Source of the DNA: Chitinophaga rupis
GTDB lineage: Bacteria > Bacteroidota > Bacteroidia > Chitinophagales > Chitinophagaceae
Direction of reading: 5' to 3'
Assembly: GCF_900109685.1 (NCBI RefSeq)
Contig: NZ_FOBB01000009.1
Location: 248,001-312,000 of the forward strand
Length of the DNA stretch: 64,000 bases
Shown here piece after piece: positions 14,962 to 23,807 of this stretch. The number at the start of each line of letters is the position of its first letter. The stretch's first letter is position 1. Under the pieces are notes generated by a model. The model saw nothing but the letters and a program-made list of their open reading frames with translations. It was not told the origin of the DNA and searched no databases. The translations under genes and the position numbers were made by a program.

Positions 14962-15162
14962 ATGAGGACACAAACATTATTCGGTATCTTGTTCTTGTTA
15001 GGGGGTATATTTCAAGCCATTACAGCTTATCTTATTTACGAGGGCCACAACCACTATATTATTAAGCTGGTGAATCGCAAAATTGGTATTGTTATATATA
15101 TTATTTTTGCACTATTATTGTTCGTGTTAGCATATTTAAACCTATCCAACGGATTAAAATGA
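14962..15162 (+). CDS. small two-helix membrane protein
   Basis: 66 residues with two hydrophobic segments: about 4-25 (TLFGILFLLGGIFQAITAYLI) and 41-60 (IGIVIYIIFALLLFVLAYLN), separated by a short basic loop (KLVNRK). This predicts an inner-membrane hairpin protein. I recognise no family. It lies 44 bases upstream of the L,D-transpeptidase gene on the same strand, and could be co-transcribed, which is weak evidence for a cell-envelope role. A coding call for so short a frame rests on its membrane-protein composition and its own ATG after an AT-rich leader. Confidence 0.55.
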   Translation: MRTQTLFGILFLLGGIFQAITAYLIYEGHNHYIIKLVNRKIGIVIYIIFALLLFVLAYLNLSNGLK

Positions 15163-15206
15163 CCCGGTTAAGGGTATATATGGTTAAAAATTCTTTTTAA
15201 AAGTAT

Positions 15207-15959
15207 ATGAAGCGGATTATTGTAGCGGTATTATTGATGTGTAGCTTATCTGTGATGGCCCAGGCACAACAGTCGTTCCTGGAGAATCAGAAGCTGTTTC
15301 CCAAAGTGGGCGTAGCGTATCGCGAAAAAGAGGAAGCGTTGAAGAAAGAGTTTGAGAAAAAAGGGCTGACCTACCCGGCCAAATACATTTTCCTGCGTTC
15401 CTTTAAGCTGGACAGTGAGCTGGAGATCTGGGTAAAGAACAGCGCCAGCGATACTTTCCGCCTGTTTAAATCATACCGGGTTTGCACCCTCTCCGGCAAA
15501 ATGGGGCCCAAACGTAAGGAAGGCGACCGGCAGGTACCGGAAGGGTTCTACTACATCAATGATTTTAATCCTAACAGCAACTATCACCTGTCACTGGGCT
15601 TAAACTATCCCAACTACTCTGATAAAATATTGAGCGATGCAAAAAAGCCGGGCGGCGAAATTTATATTCATGGCAGCTGCCTCACTATTGGCTGTATTCC
15701 CTTAACAGACGAATTTATTGAGGAAGTATACATCCTGGCGGTAAATGCCAAGAACGCCGGGCAGGATTTTATCCCGGTGCATGTATACCCCGTTAAATTC
15801 GGCAATACCCGCTCTATGGATTACCTGGGCGGCGTATCCTTAACAGATAACAGTTCCCAGCAGTTCTGGGTTGAGCTGAAAACGGCGTACGACTATTTTG
15901 AAAAGCATCACCGCCTGCCAGTGGTACTGGTGGATAATAAAGGGAAGTACGTGATGTAA
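15207..15959 (+). CDS. murein L,D-transpeptidase (YafK-like)
   Basis: 250 residues with a Sec signal peptide (MKRIIVAVLLMCSLSVMAQAQ), so periplasmic. The YkuD catalytic motif is IHGSCLTIGCIPLTD, with His155 and the nucleophile Cys163. The preceding text KMGPKRKEGDRQVPEGFYYI, where the substrate lid begins, is typical of the YafK/DpaA branch, some members of which remove Braun lipoprotein from peptidoglycan and others cross-link. The exact activity is open. The gene ends just before a strong terminator. Confidence 0.9.
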   Translation: MKRIIVAVLLMCSLSVMAQAQQSFLENQKLFPKVGVAYREKEEALKKEFEKKGLTYPAKYIFLRSFKLDSELEIWVKNSASDTFRLFKSYRVCTLSGKMGPKRKEGDRQVPEGFYYINDFNPNSNYHLSLGLNYPNYSDKILSDAKKPGGEIYIHGSCLTIGCIPLTDEFIEEVYILAVNAKNAGQDFIPVHVYPVKFGNTRSMDYLGGVSLTDNSSQQFWVELKTAYDYFEKHHRLPVVLVDNKGKYVM

Positions 15960-15988
15960 TGAATAATTAAGAATTAACAATTAATATA

Positions 15989-16028
15989 AGAGCGGCTGTT
16001 CCGGAGAGGGACAGCCGCTCTCTTTTTT
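15989..16028 (+). terminator. terminator after L,D-transpeptidase
   Basis: Perfect 11-bp stem AGAGCGGCTGT (15989-15999) / ACAGCCGCTCT (16011-16021) followed by CTTTTTT. A fragment of the AATTAAGAATT word class lies just before it (15961-15985). Confidence 0.93.
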
Positions 16029-16214
16029 ATGGTTCAGGCTGTTTGATAGGATCCTGCATGTTATGAAAATTGTTAATGTACAGGGATTCCCGGCCGGCCA
16101 TATAAAAAAGGTTAGTAGTACTTAATTATCCATTATTGATTATTTTACGGACGGTGTTTGTTTTTTGCTTTTTTTTTCAAAACTTGAGCCGAAAGGTCAA
16201 ATCAATTTACTATT

Positions 16215-16790
16215 ATGAACAGAAGAGATGCTATCAAGAACGTTGCCCTGTTATTGGGTAGCGCCATTTCTGCTTCCACGTTAGCGGCCCTGGATGGCTG
16301 TACAAGCTCTGCACCCAAGAACTATGCCCTGCAGGCGCCGGAAACCAAATCCACACTAGCTGAAATAGCGGAAACCATTATCCCGGAAACCGGTACGCCA
16401 GGTGCAAAAGCGGCCAAGGTTGACGATTTCATTGTTACGATGATGAATGATTGTTATGAGCAAAAAGATCAGCAGATCCTGCTGGATGGTCTGAAAAAAA
16501 TAGATGAAGCCAGTAACAAACAGTATAAAAAAGCCTTTGTAGACCTGACTGCAGAACAAAAAACAGCAGTATTAACAGAGATTGATAAAGAGCGTGTAGC
16601 TTATAATAAACGTGAGAACAAAGGGAAAGATGATCCCACGCATTATTTCCAGTTTATTAAAGAGCTTACCCTGTTAGGCTACTTCACTTCCGAACCCGGT
16701 GCTACCAAAGCCCTGCGTTATGTAGCTGTTCCCGGTAAATTTGAAGGCTGTATCCCCTATAAAAAAGGAGATAAGGCCTGGGCTATGTAA
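16215..16790 (+). CDS. gluconate 2-dehydrogenase subunit 3-like hitchhiker subunit
   Basis: 191 residues with a Tat-type signal (MNRRDAIKNVALLLG, followed by a hydrophobic stretch and DGC). The remainder matches the Gluconate_2-dh3 family: LAEIAETIIPETGTPGAKAAKVDDFI and FFIKELTLLGYFTSEPGATKAL-like text near the C-terminus. Known members are small partners that escort a folded FAD-dependent GMC dehydrogenase through the Tat system. The two signal-less GMC oxidoreductases immediately downstream fit that role exactly, so I infer a periplasmic sugar or polyol dehydrogenase. A cytochrome c subunit is not seen here. Confidence 0.88.
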   Translation: MNRRDAIKNVALLLGSAISASTLAALDGCTSSAPKNYALQAPETKSTLAEIAETIIPETGTPGAKAAKVDDFIVTMMNDCYEQKDQQILLDGLKKIDEASNKQYKKAFVDLTAEQKTAVLTEIDKERVAYNKRENKGKDDPTHYFQFIKELTLLGYFTSEPGATKALRYVAVPGKFEGCIPYKKGDKAWAM

Positions 16791-16796
16791 TTGAGC

Positions 16797-16888
16797 AGCG
16801 GTTGGCCATTAGCTTTTAGCTAATAGCTAAAAATGTTTGCTGTTTACAATTTACAGGCTAAAAGCTAATTGCTAAAAGCTAAAGATAT
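16797..16888. repeat. GCTAATAGCTAAA-word hairpin
   Basis: The left arm TTAGCTTTTAGCTAATAGC (about 16810-16828) faces GCTAAAAGCTAATTGC and AAAAGCTAA (about 16858-16881). It fills the gap between the hitchhiker gene and the first GMC gene, where a hairpin in the shared transcript is expected. Confidence 0.75.
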
Positions 16889-16911
16889 TCACTCTCAAAA
16901 ACTGAAATTCC

Positions 16912-18609
16912 ATGAATCTGAATATAAAAGCACAGGAGCAAAATACATACGATGCTATTGTAATAGGCTCTGGTGTAAGTGGTGGATGGGCTGCTAAAGA
17001 GCTCACAGAAAAAGGTCTGAAAGTATTAATGCTGGATCGCGGAAAGCCGCTGGAACATGTGAAGGATTATGATACCGCTACCAAAGATCCCTGGGAATTT
17101 GCGCACCGCGGCCGTATCACCAACGAGCAAAAGGAAACGCATCCCAAACTGAAACGCGATTATCCGTATAGTGAGCATAACGAAAAGTTCTGGATCAAAG
17201 ATTCAGACAGCCCGTATAACGAAGTAAAACGGTTTGACTGGTACCGCCCGGATATTGTGGGTGGTAAATCCATTATGTGGGGCCGCCAGTCGTACCGCTG
17301 GAGCGATATTGATTTTGAAGCCAACCTGAAAGATGGTATTGCAGTAGACTGGCCGATCCGCTATAAAGACATAGCGCCCTGGTATGATTACGTGGAAACC
17401 TTTGCCGGTATCAGCGGACAGGCAGAAGGGCTGCCCCAGCTGCCGGATGGCAAGTTTATGCCTGCCATGGAAATGAACTGTGTAGAGAAAGAAGTGAAGA
17501 AAAGGGTAGAGGCAAAGTTCAAAGACCGCAGGATCACCATGGGCCGCGTGGCTAACATTACCCAGCCATTGCCCGGCCGTACCCAATGCCAGTTCCGTAA
17601 CCTGTGCAGCCGCGGTTGCCCGTTTGGCGCATATTTCAGCACACAGTCATCTACCCTGCCGGCTGCAAGGGCTACCGGTAACCTTACCTTACAACCGGAT
17701 TCTATTGTGAACTCCATCATTTATGATGAAGCAAAAGGCAAGGCTACCGGCGTAAAAGTGATTGACAAGCACACCAAGCAAATGACGGAGTACTATGCCA
17801 AGATCATTTTTGTGAACGGCTCTACCCTGGGTACCACCTTTGTGTTGCTGAACTCCATTTCCAAACGTTTTCCGAATGGTTTGGGTAATGATAGCGGCGT
17901 GCTGGGTAAATATTTAATGGATCACCATTTTCGTACAGGCGCTTCCGGTACCGTGGAAGGTTTTGATGATCATTATTTCTTTGGCCGCCGCGCCAACGGT
18001 ATTTATGTACCGCGTTACCGCAACATAGGCAGTGATAAGCGCGATTACCTGCGTGGCTTTGGTTACCAGGGTGGCGCCAGCCGCAGCGGATGGCAGCGGG
18101 GTATTGCCGAAATGGGCGTAGGAAAGGACTTTAAAGAAATGCTCACAGAACCCGGTACCTGGAGCATGGGCCTGGGTGGTTTTGGAGAATGCCTGCCCTA
18201 TGAGCAGAACCAGGTAACGCTGGATAATTCCGTGAAAGATGCCTGGGGACAACCGGTGCTGAAATTTGATGCCGGTTTCTTTGAGAATGAAACCAAGATG
18301 CGTAAGGATATGATGAACGATGCCGCTGAAATGCTGGAAGCAGCCGGCGCTAAGGACATCCATACCTTTGACAACGGATCTTACCCCGGTATGGCCATTC
18401 ATGAAATGGGTACGGCGCGTATGGGCCGTGATCCTAAAACATCTGTGCTGAACAGCTGGAACCAGATGCATGCTGTGAAGAATGTGTTTGTAACAGATGG
18501 CGCGTGTATGACCTCTGCCGCCTGTGTGAACCCTTCGCTCACGTATATGGCGCTTACCGCCCGTGCAGTAGATTACGCAGTAAAGGAAATGAAGAAAGGA
18601 AACATATAG
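16912..18609 (+). CDS. GMC family FAD oxidoreductase (first of pair)
   Basis: 565 residues. The FAD-binding Rossmann motif GSGVSGGWAAKEL begins at residue 19, and the C-terminal GMC signature is HEMGTARMG followed by VFVTDGACMTSAACVNPSLTYMALTARA. Cysteines 226, 232 and 236 in CQFRNLCSRGCPFGA are arranged like the iron-sulfur site of membrane-associated FAD glucose dehydrogenases. This suggests electron transfer to a cluster and then to a cytochrome. No signal peptide is present; export would rely on the Tat-bearing partner upstream. Substrate is probably a sugar or glycoside (glucose 3-dehydrogenase-type relatives are known), but this is inference. Confidence 0.92.
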   Translation: MNLNIKAQEQNTYDAIVIGSGVSGGWAAKELTEKGLKVLMLDRGKPLEHVKDYDTATKDPWEFAHRGRITNEQKETHPKLKRDYPYSEHNEKFWIKDSDSPYNEVKRFDWYRPDIVGGKSIMWGRQSYRWSDIDFEANLKDGIAVDWPIRYKDIAPWYDYVETFAGISGQAEGLPQLPDGKFMPAMEMNCVEKEVKKRVEAKFKDRRITMGRVANITQPLPGRTQCQFRNLCSRGCPFGAYFSTQSSTLPAARATGNLTLQPDSIVNSIIYDEAKGKATGVKVIDKHTKQMTEYYAKIIFVNGSTLGTTFVLLNSISKRFPNGLGNDSGVLGKYLMDHHFRTGASGTVEGFDDHYFFGRRANGIYVPRYRNIGSDKRDYLRGFGYQGGASRSGWQRGIAEMGVGKDFKEMLTEPGTWSMGLGGFGECLPYEQNQVTLDNSVKDAWGQPVLKFDAGFFENETKMRKDMMNDAAEMLEAAGAKDIHTFDNGSYPGMAIHEMGTARMGRDPKTSVLNSWNQMHAVKNVFVTDGACMTSAACVNPSLTYMALTARAVDYAVKEMKKGNI

Positions 18610-18790
18610 TTAATTACGAATTATTCAATTACAAATTACGAATTGGGTAGTTCGTAATTACAATCATCACAACATTAAATGATCAGGGATTATTGAAATT
18701 ATTACAATTACGGATTATGAATGAGTGCATAAGGTAATCAACCGCTGCATTCAATTCGTAATTCGTAATTGAATAATTCGTAATTCTAAT
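18610..18790. repeat. AATTACGAATT-word quasi-palindrome between GMC genes
   Basis: The left arm (18611-18645) contains AATTACGAATTATTCAATT and AAATTACGAATTG; the right arm (18751-18786) is AATTCGTAATTCGTAATTG and AATAATTCGTAATTC. The internal CCGCTGCATTCAATTCGTAA at about 18742-18761 matches a segment of the 3484-3730 element with only two differences. Confidence 0.8.
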
Positions 18791-18801
18791 CGTCCAGTGC
18801 A

Positions 18802-20499
18802 ATGAATCTCAACATTAGAGCAGTAAAAGAAAATACCTATGACGCAATTGTTGTGGGTTCAGGGATCAGTGGGGGATGGGCAGCCAAAGAGCTGTGTGAA
18901 AAGGGACTGAAAACATTAGTGCTGGAAAGGGGCAATGATGTAAAACACGTAAAAGACTATACCACCGCCATGATGGCGCCCTGGGAGTTTCCGCACCGCC
19001 TGCAGCTCTCCAATGAGGTTAAGCAGAACTTCCCCATCCAGAGCCGCTGTTATGCCTTTGACGAATCCTCCAAACAGTATTGGGTAAACGATAAGGAAAA
19101 TCCTTATAACGAGATCAAACCATTCAACTGGTTACGTGGCTACCATGTAGGCGGGCGTTCCCTGATGTGGGGCCGCCAGGTGTACCGCTGGAGCGACCTG
19201 GATTTTGAAGCCAATGCAAAAGACGGACATGGAGTAGACTGGCCTATCCGCTATAAAGATATTGCGCCCTGGTATGATTACGTGGAAACCTTTGCCGGCG
19301 TTAGCGGCCAGGCAGAAGGGCTGCCGCAGCTGCCGGACGGCAAGTTCCTGCCGCCCATGGAAATGAACTGCCTGGAAAAGCATGTGGCTGCACGGATCAA
19401 AGAAAAGTATAACGACCGCATTATTACCATAGGCCGTGTAGCACATGCTACCAAACCTATGCAGAACGGGCGCCAGTGCCAGTCGCGCAACCTGTGCCAC
19501 CGCGGATGCCCCTTTACCGGGTATTTCAGCAGCAACGGCGTTACGCTGCCGGCAGCAGCAGCTACAGGCAACCTCACCCTGCGGCCGGACAGTATTGTAA
19601 CAGAAGTGATCTATGATGAGCAGAAAGGCAAGGCCACCGGCGTACGCGTGCTGGATGCGCATACCCTGCAAAGCGTGGAGTATTATGCAAATATTGTTTT
19701 CCTGAATGCCTCTACCTTAGGCACTACCTTCGTGCTGCTGAACTCAACCTCTAACCGTTTTCCGAATGGTTTGGGAAATGACAGTGAGCAGGTAGGCCAT
19801 AACCTGATGGATCACCACTTTGGCGTAGGCGCAGATGGGGAGTTTGATGGTTTTGAAGATCAGTACTACAATGCAGGCCGCCGGCCCAATGGTATTTATG
19901 TTCCCCGCTTCCGTAACGTGAACGAGGCTACGAAAATGAAAGATTATGTACGTGGCTTTGGTTACCAGGGCGGCGCAGGCCGTGGCCGTGGCAATGGTAC
20001 AGAAGGTGTAGGCGCAGCCCTTAAAGAATCACTGACGGAGCCGGGCAAGTGGAGTATGGGCATTGGCTCCTGGGGCGAGCACCTGCCATACTATGAGAAC
20101 AAGGCCACGCTTAACAAAGACAAAAAAGACAAGTACGGCTTACCTACCCTGGATATTGATTGTGAGTTTAAGGAAAATGAGCTGGCCATGCGTAAGGATA
20201 TGCTGGAAAGCGCCAAAGAAATGCTGGCAGCTGCCGGCTTAAAGAACATCACCAGCTATGATGATATGCCGCCTCCCGGCCACTGTATCCATGAAATGGG
20301 CACTGCACGTATGGGCCGCGATCCCAAGACCTCTGTGCTGAACAGCTGGAACCAGCTGCATGCCGTAAAGAATGTGTTTGTAACAGATGGGGCCTGCATG
20401 GCATCCTCCGCCTGCCAGAACCCATCCATCACTTATATGGCGCTCACCGCCCGCGCCTGTGATCATGCTGTAAAAGAGCTGAAGAAAGGGAACGTGTAA
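18802..20499 (+). CDS. GMC family FAD oxidoreductase (second of pair)
   Basis: 565 residues, the same length as the preceding protein and clearly a tandem paralogue. The FAD motif GSGISGGWAAKEL is again at residue 19; the cysteines 226, 232 and 236 (CQSRNLCHRGC) are retained, and the C-terminus HEMGTARMG ... VTDGACMASSACQNPSITYMALTARA is conserved. Differences cluster around residues 65-110 and 345-400, regions that shape the substrate pocket in GMC enzymes, suggesting different substrates. It shares the single hitchhiker subunit upstream. A hairpin with a following T-run at 20515-20560 may end the transcript. Confidence 0.92.
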   Translation: MNLNIRAVKENTYDAIVVGSGISGGWAAKELCEKGLKTLVLERGNDVKHVKDYTTAMMAPWEFPHRLQLSNEVKQNFPIQSRCYAFDESSKQYWVNDKENPYNEIKPFNWLRGYHVGGRSLMWGRQVYRWSDLDFEANAKDGHGVDWPIRYKDIAPWYDYVETFAGVSGQAEGLPQLPDGKFLPPMEMNCLEKHVAARIKEKYNDRIITIGRVAHATKPMQNGRQCQSRNLCHRGCPFTGYFSSNGVTLPAAAATGNLTLRPDSIVTEVIYDEQKGKATGVRVLDAHTLQSVEYYANIVFLNASTLGTTFVLLNSTSNRFPNGLGNDSEQVGHNLMDHHFGVGADGEFDGFEDQYYNAGRRPNGIYVPRFRNVNEATKMKDYVRGFGYQGGAGRGRGNGTEGVGAALKESLTEPGKWSMGIGSWGEHLPYYENKATLNKDKKDKYGLPTLDIDCEFKENELAMRKDMLESAKEMLAAAGLKNITSYDDMPPPGHCIHEMGTARMGRDPKTSVLNSWNQLHAVKNVFVTDGACMASSACQNPSITYMALTARACDHAVKELKKGNV

Positions 20500-20514
20500 A
20501 TGTAACGTATATAT

Positions 20515-20560
20515 GAAAGGTGGAAAATGGAGCAAATTCATTTTTCACCTTTCATTTTTT
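20515..20560 (+). terminator. GAAAGGTG-word hairpin, probable terminator
   Basis: GAAAGGTGGAAAATG (20515-20529) pairs with CATTTTTCACCTTTC (20539-20553) with a single G-T wobble, and ATTTTTTC follows. It behaves like an intrinsic terminator but is built of short words like the other repeats; further CACCCTTTCA and CCTTTACC words continue to about 20600. Confidence 0.6.
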
Positions 20561-20632
20561 CATGTATTTTCACCCTTTCACATGCATTTTTAACCTTTAC
20601 CTGTTTTACCCTACTATCCGTTTGCAGAATGT

Positions 20633-20640
20633 TAACTTTG
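20633..20640 (+). promoter_or_regulatory. promoter -7 box for GH35 gene
   Basis: TAACTTTG matches TAnnTTTG exactly and lies 25 bases upstream of the chosen ATG; this also supports starting the protein at 20665 rather than further upstream. The -33 element is not clear. Confidence 0.45.
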
Positions 20641-20664
20641 ACCCTAATTTTTTTACCAAGGACA

Positions 20665-22473
20665 ATGAGAACACTTTTACTGAGCCATCTGTTGTTGCTG
20701 GCCTGCGTTGTTATGCAGGGCGCTTATGCGCAGGACAAACACAGTTTTGAATTTTCAAAGACCGAATTCCTGCTGGATGGAAAACCCTTCCAGATCATCA
20801 GCGGGGAAATGCACCCGGCCCGCATTCCCAAAGAATACTGGAAACACCGCATTCAAATGGCCAAAGCCATGGGCTGTAATACCATTGCCGCTTATGTGTT
20901 CTGGAACTACCATGAGCAGGAGCCGGGCACTTTTGACTTCAGCAGCACTAATCATAACATTGCGGAATTCATTCAAATGGTACAGCAGGAGGGCATGTGG
21001 GTATTACTGCGCCCCGGCCCGTATGTATGTGCGGAGTGGGAATTCGGCGGTTTGCCGCCTTACCTGCTGCGCACACCGGATATTAAGGTACGCTGCCTGG
21101 ACCCGCGTTATATGCAGGCCGTAGAGCGGTATGTAGCTGCATTGTCGGCCCAGGTAAAACCGTTGCTGGCAGCCAACGGAGGCCCTATATTAATGGTGCA
21201 GATAGAAAATGAATACGGCAGCTTTGGTAATGACAAAGCCTACCTGAACCGCCTGAAAGAGCTATGGGTGCAGAATGGTATTACCGGGCCTTTTTATACG
21301 GCAGATGGTGCTGCCAAACCTAACCTGGAAGCCGGCACTGTGCCTGGTGCCGCTATAGGCCTGGATCCCGGCGCATCTGAGGCTGATTTTACTGCAACCA
21401 GCAACTTGTACCCGGATGTGCCTATTTTCAGCAGTGAATCTTATCCCGGCTGGTTAACCCATTGGGGCGAGCAATGGGCGCGGCCTGATAAAGAAGGCAT
21501 TTTGCGGGAAGTAAAATACCTGCTGGATAATAAACGCTCTTTCAACCTGTACGTAATACATGGCGGCACCAACTTCGCCTACACAGCCGGCGCCAATTCC
21601 GGCGGCAAAGGTTATGAGCCGGACCTTACCAGCTATGATTATGATGCGCCTATTAATGAGCAGGGCGTAGCTACGGCCAAATACATGGCATTCCGGCAAA
21701 TGATCAGCAACCATCTGCATAAAGCATTGCCGCGCATACCGGCGCCTATACCTACCATCAGCTTCCCGGCCGTACCCATGATACCCTTTACCAGTGTATG
21801 GGAGCAACTGCCGGAGGCGGTGCATTCCGCACAGCCGCAGCCCTTTGAAGCCTATGCGCAGGATTATGGTTTTATGCTGTACCGCACCACCCTGGTGGGG
21901 CATAAAAGCGGCAAGCTTACCATCACGGACCTGCATGATTATGCCACCATTTACCTGAACGGAGAGTACATGGGTAAGCTAGACCGCCGTTTAGGGGAGA
22001 ACAGCATTGAGATTCCCAAGAGCAATGTAAAAGACCCGGTGCTGGAAATACTGGTAGAAGGTATGGGCCGTATCAACTTTGCACAGCAGATCATTGACCG
22101 CAAAGGCATTACTGATCGCGTAACCCTGAATGGTATGACGCTTATGAGCTGGGACGTGTTTGGCCTGCCCATGACGGAAAAATATATTCAGAACCTGCAT
22201 CCCACCAGCGGTACCACCGCCAAACCGGGGCAGTTCTTTAAAGGAACGTTTAAGCTGTCCCGCGTGGGTGACACCTATATTGACTTTACCCAGCTAAAAA
22301 AAGGCCTGATCTGGGTTAATGGGCATAACCTGGGCCGCTACTGGGATATAGGCCCGCAAACACGCCTGTATTGCCCTGCCAGCTGGCTGAAAAAGGGAAA
22401 TAATGAAATTGTGGTGTTTGACCTGCACCAGACGGCCCCGGCCTCTGTAAGCGGCGCCAGGACCTTAGAATAA
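20665..22473 (+). CDS. GH35 beta-galactosidase
   Basis: 602 residues from the ATG at 20665, where a Sec signal peptide begins (MRTLLLSHLLLLACVVMQGAYAQ); an upstream ATG at 20527 would bury it. Family GH35 hydrolyses terminal beta-galactosides. The catalytic acid lies in GGPILMVQIENEYGSFG (Glu183) and the nucleophile in IFSSESYPGWLTHWGE (Glu258). The N-terminal SGEMHPARIPKEYWKHRIQMAKAMGCNTIAAYVFWNYHE is diagnostic. The C-terminal third contains jelly-roll galactose-binding-like domains ending NGHNLGRYWDIGPQTRLYCPASWLKKGNNEIVVFD. It is probably periplasmic or surface-attached. It lies beside sugar dehydrogenases, but a joint pathway is only a suggestion. Confidence 0.94.
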   Translation: MRTLLLSHLLLLACVVMQGAYAQDKHSFEFSKTEFLLDGKPFQIISGEMHPARIPKEYWKHRIQMAKAMGCNTIAAYVFWNYHEQEPGTFDFSSTNHNIAEFIQMVQQEGMWVLLRPGPYVCAEWEFGGLPPYLLRTPDIKVRCLDPRYMQAVERYVAALSAQVKPLLAANGGPILMVQIENEYGSFGNDKAYLNRLKELWVQNGITGPFYTADGAAKPNLEAGTVPGAAIGLDPGASEADFTATSNLYPDVPIFSSESYPGWLTHWGEQWARPDKEGILREVKYLLDNKRSFNLYVIHGGTNFAYTAGANSGGKGYEPDLTSYDYDAPINEQGVATAKYMAFRQMISNHLHKALPRIPAPIPTISFPAVPMIPFTSVWEQLPEAVHSAQPQPFEAYAQDYGFMLYRTTLVGHKSGKLTITDLHDYATIYLNGEYMGKLDRRLGENSIEIPKSNVKDPVLEILVEGMGRINFAQQIIDRKGITDRVTLNGMTLMSWDVFGLPMTEKYIQNLHPTSGTTAKPGQFFKGTFKLSRVGDTYIDFTQLKKGLIWVNGHNLGRYWDIGPQTRLYCPASWLKKGNNEIVVFDLHQTAPASVSGARTLE

Positions 22474-22496
22474 CTTTATTAATAGATACATACCTG

Positions 22497-22533
22497 TTAG
22501 TGCCTGGTTTTTGTTTAAAATCAGGCACTAATA
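22497..22533. terminator. hairpin after GH35 gene
   Basis: TTAGTGCCTG (22497-22506) pairs perfectly with CAGGCACTAA (22522-22531); the loop is T- and A-rich and TAATTTAT follows. Likely a terminator for the GH35 transcript. Confidence 0.65.
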
Positions 22534-22649
22534 ATTTATAACTAATCGCTAACTACGCGCCCCTCACTCCTGTATTGCTTTTTCCGCACAAAAACCTTAA
22601 CTTACAATAACTGGTTTTTCATATTTCTTCATTTTTAAAAGGCCTCGTT

Positions 22650-23093
22650 ATGGGAACTGTACGAAATATCCTGCAGGCCAAGGGTCATGCAGTGTACTCC
22701 ATTAACCCGGACAGCAGCGTATTTGAAGCGTTAAAAATTCTGGTGGATAAAAATGTTGGCGCTTTGATGGTTGTTGATGATCAGGGTAAATTCCTCGGCG
22801 TTTTCTCAGAACGCGATTATGCACGCAGAGTGATCCTTAAAGGCAGGGCATCCAAGGAAACTGCTATTCGTGAAATTATGACCGAACGGCCTATTACGGT
22901 CTGCGAAAACGATTCTATTGAAGACTGTATGGTAAAGATGACGGATAAACGTATCCGCCACCTGCCTGTAACGGATGAGCAGCAACGGCTGATAGGCCTG
23001 ATCTCTATTGGTGATGTGGTAAAGTTCATTATTGACGAACAGCGCTATATTATCAATAACCTGGAGAGCTACATTAGCGGCACCCATACCTGA
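22650..23093 (+). CDS. tandem CBS-domain protein
   Basis: 147 residues consisting of two CBS domains (about 10-65 and 77-135): VFEALKILVDKNVGALMVVDDQGKFLGVFSERDYAR and IREIMTERPITVCENDSIEDCMVKMTDKRIRHLPVTDEQQRLIGLISIGDVV. CBS pairs bind adenine nucleotides or related ligands and serve as regulatory modules; as a stand-alone protein it may sense energy state, but partner and ligand are unknown. It lies directly upstream of the complex I operon on the same strand with a palindromic element in between, so read-through is possible. Confidence 0.9.
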   Translation: MGTVRNILQAKGHAVYSINPDSSVFEALKILVDKNVGALMVVDDQGKFLGVFSERDYARRVILKGRASKETAIREIMTERPITVCENDSIEDCMVKMTDKRIRHLPVTDEQQRLIGLISIGDVVKFIIDEQRYIINNLESYISGTHT

Positions 23094-23182
23094 TTTACGA
23101 TGTTGGATTTGCGATTTTAGATTTGATTGATGCGAAGTAGTCTTTTTATTAAATCTAAAATCGTAAATCTAAAATCTAAAAT
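23092..23182. repeat. AAATCTAAAATCGT-word hairpin
   Basis: The left arm (23092-23124) has GATTTACGATG and GCGATTTTAGATTTG; the right arm (23149-23182) is AAATCTAAAATCGTAAATC plus TAAAATCTAAAATG. It begins at the stop codon of the CBS gene. Confidence 0.8.
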
Positions 23183-23327
23183 GGAAATGGTGGTTTGTAT
23201 TATTTTTTGTACATTCATATCACATATTCATTACCGTAAGACAGTAGTAGATACGTAGCATGTAGTTTATTTGACAGATTAACAGACTGACTTTTAAAGT
23301 TCTTGTTCGCTTGGAGGGCGATGTATC

Positions 23328-23807
23328 TTGAAAGAATCAGTTATTGAAACAGCTCCTGTTTGGCCCTTTATAGTTTTCGGGGCCATTGTACTGGTACTGG
23401 TTGGTGCCATCCTGGGAATCTCATATATCCTGGGGCAGCATCATAAAGACCGTGCCACCGGTGAAGCCTATGAATCCGGCATCCTTTCCACAGGCTCTGC
23501 ACGTTTGCGCTTCCCTTCTCAATTTTACCTTATTGCCATGTTGTTCGTGATCTTTGATATTGAAACTGTTTTCATTATCTCATGGGTCATTGCATTTGAT
23601 GAACTGGGCTGGGCTGGTTACATTGGCGTAAGTATATTTATCTTTATTTTATTAGTGGTATTGATCTATGAATGGCGCAACGGCGCGCTGGATTTCGGAC
23701 CGGATGGAAAGAAGATATTGCGGGCCTATAAAAAAATGCGCAGCAGCAGCAGCAAAGCAGCTGACAGTGGAAGCATGCAGCTGCCACCACCACAACCGGC
23801 CCATTAA
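23328..23807 (+). CDS. nuoA: NADH-quinone oxidoreductase subunit A
   Basis: 159 residues, membrane subunit at the junction of the peripheral and proton-pumping arms of complex I. Three transmembrane segments are seen at about 12-34, 67-89 and 96-116, with the conserved loop YESGILSTGSARLRFPSQFYLIAMLFVIFDIE between the first two. The start must be the TTG at 23328, since no in-frame ATG precedes the conserved region; GGAGG at 23313-23317 sits at a suitable distance, which is unusual for this phylum. An overlapping ATG at 23321 opens only an eight-codon frame. The C-terminal tail (SSSSKAADSGSMQLPPPQPAH) is low-complexity and not found in standard NuoA. Confidence 0.93.
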   Translation: MKESVIETAPVWPFIVFGAIVLVLVGAILGISYILGQHHKDRATGEAYESGILSTGSARLRFPSQFYLIAMLFVIFDIETVFIISWVIAFDELGWAGYIGVSIFIFILLVVLIYEWRNGALDFGPDGKKILRAYKKMRSSSSKAADSGSMQLPPPQPAH

